A stretch of DNA of 14,954 nucleotides, taken from CAZTXD01 sp964617995. Lineage in GTDB: Bacteria > Actinomycetota > Acidimicrobiia > Spongiisociales > ZC4RG35. The stretch's first letter is position 1. Every line of letters begins with the position of its first letter. Shown here one piece after another: positions 11,138 through 14,954 of the stretch. The notes below the pieces were generated by a model. The model saw only the letters and a list, made by a program, of their open reading frames with translations. It searched no databases and had not been told where the DNA came from. A program made the position numbers and the translations under genes. The stretch covers positions 1 through 14,954 of the forward strand of contig CAZTXD010000088.1 in the NCBI GenBank assembly GCA_964617995.1, read 5' to 3'.

Positions 11138-14100
11138 ATGTCAGCAACCAGACCCCGCTCAGAGGATGCTGCGGTGACGGCCGGACTGGCCGTGGAGCGT
11201 CCCCGCCTCATCTCGGCACTCGATGGGGCAGCCGATCACCGCCTCACGACCATCGTCGCCGGACCCGGCACCGGAAAGACCACCCTGCTCACACAATGGG
11301 CGGGCACCCGGCCCGCGGTCTGGCATACGGTCACTCCGGGCGACTCGGCACTGTCGGTATTCGCCCGTAGGATCATCGACGGCCTCCGCCTCCACGCCGC
11401 CGACCTCTCGTCACAGCTCCAGATCGTTCTCGAGGGCCCGCAGGGTCCCGATGTCGGAACGGGGGGCAGCTCATCACGGGTCGACTCCCTCGCTGCCGAC
11501 ATCTGCCGGGAGCTCGACAGCCGGTTGCACCGGGACTTGATGCTCGTGCTGGACGACGTGCACCTCCTCGACGCCGGATCGGAAAGCGGCCAGTTCCTCG
11601 GTGCCCTCTGCCGCCACGCCCCGGACCGCCTTCACCTCGTCATCGCTGCTCGGGAGCAGCTTCCGTTCCCGATCGGCAGGATGCGGATCGAGGGCCAGGT
11701 GCTGGAGATCACAGGAGAGCAACTCGCCTTCACCGAGAGCGAGGTCACCCGGCTCCTGTCGGGTACCGCCCCCGGTCAGGATGCGGGCTGGGCGCACGAA
11801 CTGTCGGCCCGCACCGGAGGATGGCCGGTGGCGGTGGCGTTCGCCGCTCGAGCACGCGCTCTGGAGGAACCGCTGCCGGGAGCAGCCGACCCGACGTCGG
11901 ACACCGCCTTGTTCGAGTACCTCGCAGAGGAGGTGATCACCGCCGAGTCCCAGGCCAACGTCGACGCGCTCAGCAAGGTGGCCGAGCTGCCATGGGTAAC
12001 CTCCGACCTGCTCACATCCATCTCTCCGGAGTCGTCGGGGTCTCTCGACCTGCGAAGACTGAGCGCCTACCTCACCGAGACCACAGCCCATCCCAATGCC
12101 GTGGCGCTGACCCCGCTCGTGCGGGACTTTCTCCGGGCCCGCTACCCGCTCGACGAGGGTTCCAGAGTGGAGACGCTGCGCCGGGCGGCGAGCTGGTACG
12201 CAGAGCACAACGCCCTGTCCGAGGCACTCACCTGCCTCTCCGGCGCCGGATCGATCCATGATCTCCTGGGACTGCTGGCGAAACGCGGAGACGCCCTCCT
12301 CGCCTCCGGGTTGGCACGCCGCGTGACGGGTGTGCTCGCGGCGCTCCCCAGAGACGAGCTACCGGCGGAGATCCTCCTGCTGGAGGCGGAAGCCCTCCAG
12401 ACCCTCGGCGACTGGGAATCGGCGATGACCTGCTATCAGCATCTGGTGTCGGGATCCGACTCGATGCCGCCCGCGTTGGCTTGGCGTCTCGGGTTCCTCC
12501 ATCACATGCGAGGCGACGTCGACACCGCCCTCGAGATCTACAGCCGGGCAGACGTGGGAACCGGCGACGACGCCAACGAGGCCGCTCTGCTGGCGTGGAC
12601 CGCCAGCGCCCACTGGCTGCGCGGGGAGAGGGAGGAGGCACACCGACTGGCGGAGGAGGCTCTGGCGCTGGCGAGACGCAGCGACGACTCCAGATCGTTG
12701 GCCACCGCCCATACGGTGCTGGCGATGGTGGCGGCCTTGAGCGGTGACCGTGCCAGCAACGATGCCCACTATCTCCGGGCGCTCGAACATGCCGAGCGGG
12801 CCCGGGACGTGCTCCAGACCATCCGGATCCGCTCGAACCGGGCCTCTCACTTCCTGGAGGAAGGGGCCTACGAGCCGGCCATGAGCGAACTCGACATTGC
12901 TCTGCGGCTCGCCGATCTATCCGGCTTCGAGCTGTGGCGGGGCATGGCGTTGTCCAACCGGGCGGAGGTCCTCTATCACCGCGGCCGGCTGGACGAGGCC
13001 CTGGCCGGCCTCGACGAGTCACGCTCCATCTTCCGGCGCCTCGGCTCGACCCTCGAGGCCTATCCCCTCGCCCACATGGGCGATGTCTACCTGGCGCGTG
13101 GAGACACCGCCCTGGCCAGGGCGTCCTACCAGGCGGCGATTGACCTCTCCGAGAAGCCCGCCGACCTCCAGGCCCTGGTTCCGGCCCTATCGGGGCTGGC
13201 CAGGGTCATGGCCGAGGAGCAGCCCGAGGAAGCCGAAGAGCTGGCCCGGAGGGCGTCCGAGGTGGACTCGGTACTCGGCCATGTGAAGGCCTTGCTGGCC
13301 AGGGCCTGGGTGGCGAGGGCGAAGGGTGACTATGAGGAGGCTGTGATCGAAGCCCGCGAGGCCGCAGAGGTGGCCCGCAGCCGCCGTGACATGCCCGGTC
13401 TGGGCCAGTCCTTGGAGATCGAGGCCTCGGTGACGGAGGACAGGAAGCGGGCCCAGGCTCTGCTGGAACAGGCCCGGAACCTCTGGGAGGAGATCGGTGA
13501 GCCCCTGGGGACGGCGAGGGTGGATGTCGCCCTCGGAACCCTGCTCGGCGACGAGGAGGGCGCCTTCCTGGTCGAGAGCGCCGCCGGGTCGATGCAACGG
13601 ATGGGGGCGAAGACGGCCTCTATGGAGGCACACCGGGTAGCACAGGCGTTGACGACGCGGGAGCCCGACGAGATCGAGATCAAGACCCTCGGCGGGTTCG
13701 CCGTGACCCGGCTGGGAACGCTGGTACCGAGCTCGGCGTGGCAGTCACGGGTGGCACGGGAGGTGATGTGGATGTTGCTCGCCAACCGCGGCCGTCCCCT
13801 CCACCGAGAGGTCCTGATCGACCGGCTGTGGCCCGAGGACGACCCGGCCAAGGCCTCCAATCGCCTCTCGGTCGCGCTCACCACCATCCGCAACGTGCTC
13901 GACCCCGAACGAAAGCATGACGCGGACCACTTTGTCCGAACCGACAGGGAGACGACGGCTCTCATGATCGAGAACCTGGCGGTCGACGTCGAGACCTTCC
14001 TCGCCGAAGCCAACCGGGGCCTCAGTTCGATCCGGGCCGGTCAGACCCAGCGGGGAGCGGCCGTCCTCCGTTCCGCCGAGTCCCGATATGTAGGAGAGTT

Positions 14101-14437
14101 CCTCGAGGAGCAGCCCTACGCCGACTGGGCTATATCCCTGCGGGAGGAGGCTAGGGCGGCGTACATGGCCATAGGTGAGGCCCTGGCCGAATCGGACATG
14201 GCCTCGGGGGACCACGACTCGGCCGCGCGCAGATACCTGAGGATGCTGGAACGTGATCTCTACAACGAGGCAGCCCATCTCGGACTGGTAACGGCCATGC
14301 GGGCCGCCGGCCGCCACGGCGCCGCCCGGCGCCTCTACGGCATCTACGCGTCGCGTATGGCCGAACTCGAGGTGGAGCCGGCGTCGTTCCCCTCGACCGG
14401 CCCGGAACCGCCACCGAGGAGCAGTTCGCCGAGCTGA
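11138..14437 (+). CDS. Large MalT-like STAND ATPase regulator with C-terminal SARP/BTAD module
   Basis: A 1,099-residue cytoplasmic transcriptional regulator. Residues about 18-340 form a STAND-type ATPase resembling MalT: Walker A GPGTGKTT (42-49), Walker B LMLVLDD (134-140), the VIAARE strand (168-173) and the TGGWPVAVAF motif (226-235). Residues about 340-830 are helical repeats of TPR type (for example ALTCLSGAG, AWRLGFLHHMRGDVDTALEIY, ALSNRAEVLYHRGRLDEALA). From about 845 an OmpR-like winged helix typical of SARPs follows (IKTLGGFAV, LIDRLWPEDDPAKASNRLSVALTTIRNVL), then a BTAD helical domain ending MAELEVEPASFP. In most SARP proteins the DNA-binding module is N-terminal; here it is at the C terminus, where MalT-family proteins carry a LuxR-type helix-turn-helix. 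The ligand and targets are unknown. The ATG is preceded by GGAGAGGGG. Its last 94 bases overlap a minus-strand gene. Confidence 0.92.
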   Translation: MSATRPRSEDAAVTAGLAVERPRLISALDGAADHRLTTIVAGPGTGKTTLLTQWAGTRPAVWHTVTPGDSALSVFARRIIDGLRLHAADLSSQLQIVLEGPQGPDVGTGGSSSRVDSLAADICRELDSRLHRDLMLVLDDVHLLDAGSESGQFLGALCRHAPDRLHLVIAAREQLPFPIGRMRIEGQVLEITGEQLAFTESEVTRLLSGTAPGQDAGWAHELSARTGGWPVAVAFAARARALEEPLPGAADPTSDTALFEYLAEEVITAESQANVDALSKVAELPWVTSDLLTSISPESSGSLDLRRLSAYLTETTAHPNAVALTPLVRDFLRARYPLDEGSRVETLRRAASWYAEHNALSEALTCLSGAGSIHDLLGLLAKRGDALLASGLARRVTGVLAALPRDELPAEILLLEAEALQTLGDWESAMTCYQHLVSGSDSMPPALAWRLGFLHHMRGDVDTALEIYSRADVGTGDDANEAALLAWTASAHWLRGEREEAHRLAEEALALARRSDDSRSLATAHTVLAMVAALSGDRASNDAHYLRALEHAERARDVLQTIRIRSNRASHFLEEGAYEPAMSELDIALRLADLSGFELWRGMALSNRAEVLYHRGRLDEALAGLDESRSIFRRLGSTLEAYPLAHMGDVYLARGDTALARASYQAAIDLSEKPADLQALVPALSGLARVMAEEQPEEAEELARRASEVDSVLGHVKALLARAWVARAKGDYEEAVIEAREAAEVARSRRDMPGLGQSLEIEASVTEDRKRAQALLEQARNLWEEIGEPLGTARVDVALGTLLGDEEGAFLVESAAGSMQRMGAKTASMEAHRVAQALTTREPDEIEIKTLGGFAVTRLGTLVPSSAWQSRVAREVMWMLLANRGRPLHREVLIDRLWPEDDPAKASNRLSVALTTIRNVLDPERKHDADHFVRTDRETTALMIENLAVDVETFLAEANRGLSSIRAGQTQRGAAVLRSAESRYVGEFLEEQPYADWAISLREEARAAYMAIGEALAESDMASGDHDSAARRYLRMLERDLYNEAAHLGLVTAMRAAGRHGAARRLYGIYASRMAELEVEPASFPSTGPEPPPRSSSPS

Positions 14438-14547
14438 TCCAGCGATTTGAAGGGGAGTTCCTCGCCGCCGGGGCGGGCGATGGTGCCGCGCAGCTCTTCG
14501 GTCGAAGCCGACGGCGACTCGAACGTGCGAACGATGAAGGTCGCCAC
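14344..14547 (-). CDS. Small protein overlapping the 3' end of the BTAD regulator gene
   Basis: The 67-residue product, of unknown function, starts at a GTG at 14547 with AGGTGA 5 nt upstream (a TTG one codon earlier is an alternative). Its first half reads ATFIVRTFESPSASTEELRG, then TIARPGGEELPFKSLDQLGELL. From memory this resembles small uncharacterised proteins with an FVVR...LRG.......F....EL pattern that occur near large regulators in high-GC bacteria. The second half is Gly/Ser-rich and looks unstructured. Third-position GC is high, as in neighbouring genes, and better than for the opposite-strand frame over the same bases. The last 94 nt are antisense to the regulator's C-terminal codons, an uncommon degree of convergent overlap. 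Confidence 0.62.
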   Translation of the reverse strand: MATFIVRTFESPSASTEELRGTIARPGGEELPFKSLDQLGELLLGGGSGPVEGNDAGSTSSSAIRDA

Positions 14548-14726
14548 CAATTCACCTATGACGCCGAGCCCGTCGGTGCGACCTCGGCTGGATCCTCATC
14601 CTGAACACGGCTACCGATGCAAACGATCACGTGCCTCCTCCGTCGTCTCGAGGCAAGATATGACCGAGGCTGAAGGCAGGCTGAAGGTGCCCGTTCACCC
14701 CACGAGGGTCGAGAGGCGCCTTGAAC

Positions 14727-14888
14727 TCAGCGGGTCTCTTTGTGGGCGGTGTGCTTGCGACACCAGCGACAGTACTTGGAGAGCTCGATACGGTCGCGCG
14801 TGTTGGTCTTGTTCTTGGTGGTCACATAGTTGCGCCGCTTGCACGTCTCGCAAGCCAGCGTGATCGGTGGTCGCTTGTCAGAAGGCAT
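14727..14888 (-). CDS. rpmG: 50S ribosomal protein L33, zinc-binding form
   Basis: L33 is a small large-subunit protein near the E site. The 53-residue product starts MPSDKRPPITLACETCKRRNYVT and ends HKETR. Cysteines C13, C16, C40 and C43 (CETC and CRWC) make the zinc site of the C+ form; the segment TTKNKTNTRDRIELSKYC is characteristic. The ATG at 14888 lies 18 nt after a perfect 17-bp hairpin repeat and has only a loose upstream RBS (AGGGAA, about 14 nt). In many actinobacteria rpmG heads a cluster with secE, nusG and rplK; here the 179 bases downstream (14548-14726) hold no gene and lead into the small antisense gene. Confidence 0.97.
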   Translation of the reverse strand: MPSDKRPPITLACETCKRRNYVTTKNKTNTRDRIELSKYCRWCRKHTAHKETR

Positions 14889-14905
14889 GGTCGCTTCGAT
14901 TCCCT

Positions 14906-14952
14906 GTTGTCGGTTGTCGGTTCTCGGTCGGTCGGAACCGACAACCGACAAC
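14906..14952. repeat. Heptamer repeat forming a perfect 17-bp hairpin upstream of rpmG
   Basis: GTTGTCGGTTGTCGGTT (14906-14922) is the exact reverse complement of 14936-14952, with a 13-nt loop. The units TCGGTTG, TCGGTTC and TCGGTCG (14910-14930) keep the 7-nt period seen in the ribosomal operon gaps. It is the most perfect copy in the window and ends 18 nt before the rpmG start. Confidence 0.88.
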
Positions 14953-14954
14953 GG

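Noticed and set aside
10767..11147. A 126-codon minus-strand frame covering the gap before the regulator
   Set aside because: No ribosome-binding site, no recognisable domain, and it runs across the palindrome and into both flanking genes.
11474..13022. Long minus-strand open frames across the regulator gene
   Set aside because: Shadow frames of the GC-rich regulator; the plus-strand protein has clear Walker and TPR motifs.
14390..14601. A plus-strand frame after the regulator (…ATEEQFAELIQRFEGEFLAAG…) that looks protein-like, as if a frameshift had cut the BTAD protein short
   Set aside because: The regulator already has a normal BTAD end (MAELEVEPASFP). This frame has lower third-position GC than the minus-strand gene over the same bases and no start or RBS of its own. 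It is probably the mirror of the small gene, though a frameshifted tail cannot be fully excluded.
14548..14726. A tRNA or small RNA gene downstream of rpmG
   Set aside because: No cloverleaf or CCA end is visible; only a short direct repeat (GGCTGAAGG twice) was noticed.

Overview
This window is a high-GC bacterial segment dominated by the S10 and spc ribosomal-protein gene clusters, read on the minus strand. The zinc-binding forms of S14, L24 and L33, a TAGACT-type -10 box ahead of rpsJ, a long acidic tail on S3 and a BTAD (SARP-type) regulator together point to Actinomycetota. The protein sequences feel closest to Acidimicrobiia or a related uncultured lineage, but that placement is an impression from the sequence and no search was run.

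Layout. From 10179 down to base 1 the minus strand carries rpsJ, rplC, rplD, rplW, rplB, rpsS, rplV, rpsC, rplP, rpmC, rpsQ, rplN, rplX, rplE, rpsN, rpsH, rplF, rplR, rpsE, rpmD, rplO and the 5' part of secY. Order and content are canonical, and most junctions overlap or are 1-5 nt apart, so one long translationally coupled transcript is expected. A good promoter (TTGCAC, 18 nt, TAGACT) lies at 10396-10425, giving a leader of about 210 nt with possible pseudoknot structure. The usual upstream neighbour in the str operon (tuf) is absent. Instead a small divergent gene of unknown function starts at 10519. After a 319-base gap with a long palindrome comes a 1,099-residue regulator (11138-14437, plus strand): an N-terminal MalT-like STAND ATPase, a helical repeat middle and a C-terminal SARP winged helix plus BTAD. 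A small minus-strand gene (14344-14547) overlaps its 3' end, and rpmG (L33) closes the window, also on the minus strand.

Three points deserve attention. (1) Every gap longer than 5 nt inside the ribosomal-protein operon (four of four), and the region upstream of rpmG, holds a tandem heptanucleotide repeat of the form TCRGNNN, often folded back into a hairpin of up to 17-19 bp. This resembles a dispersed intergenic repeat family tolerated only at gene junctions. (2) S3 carries an extension of about 250 residues: a triple IEAGGG repeat, an acidic linker and a terminal module matching the KGN...YH.P.S.YY..T.AEVWF...AGF pattern of small 'sunset'-type domains. (3) The regulator has its SARP DNA-binding module at the C terminus rather than the usual N terminus, and a small antisense-overlapping gene sits at its 3' end.

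No tRNA, rRNA, CRISPR array, transposase gene or phage gene was seen.
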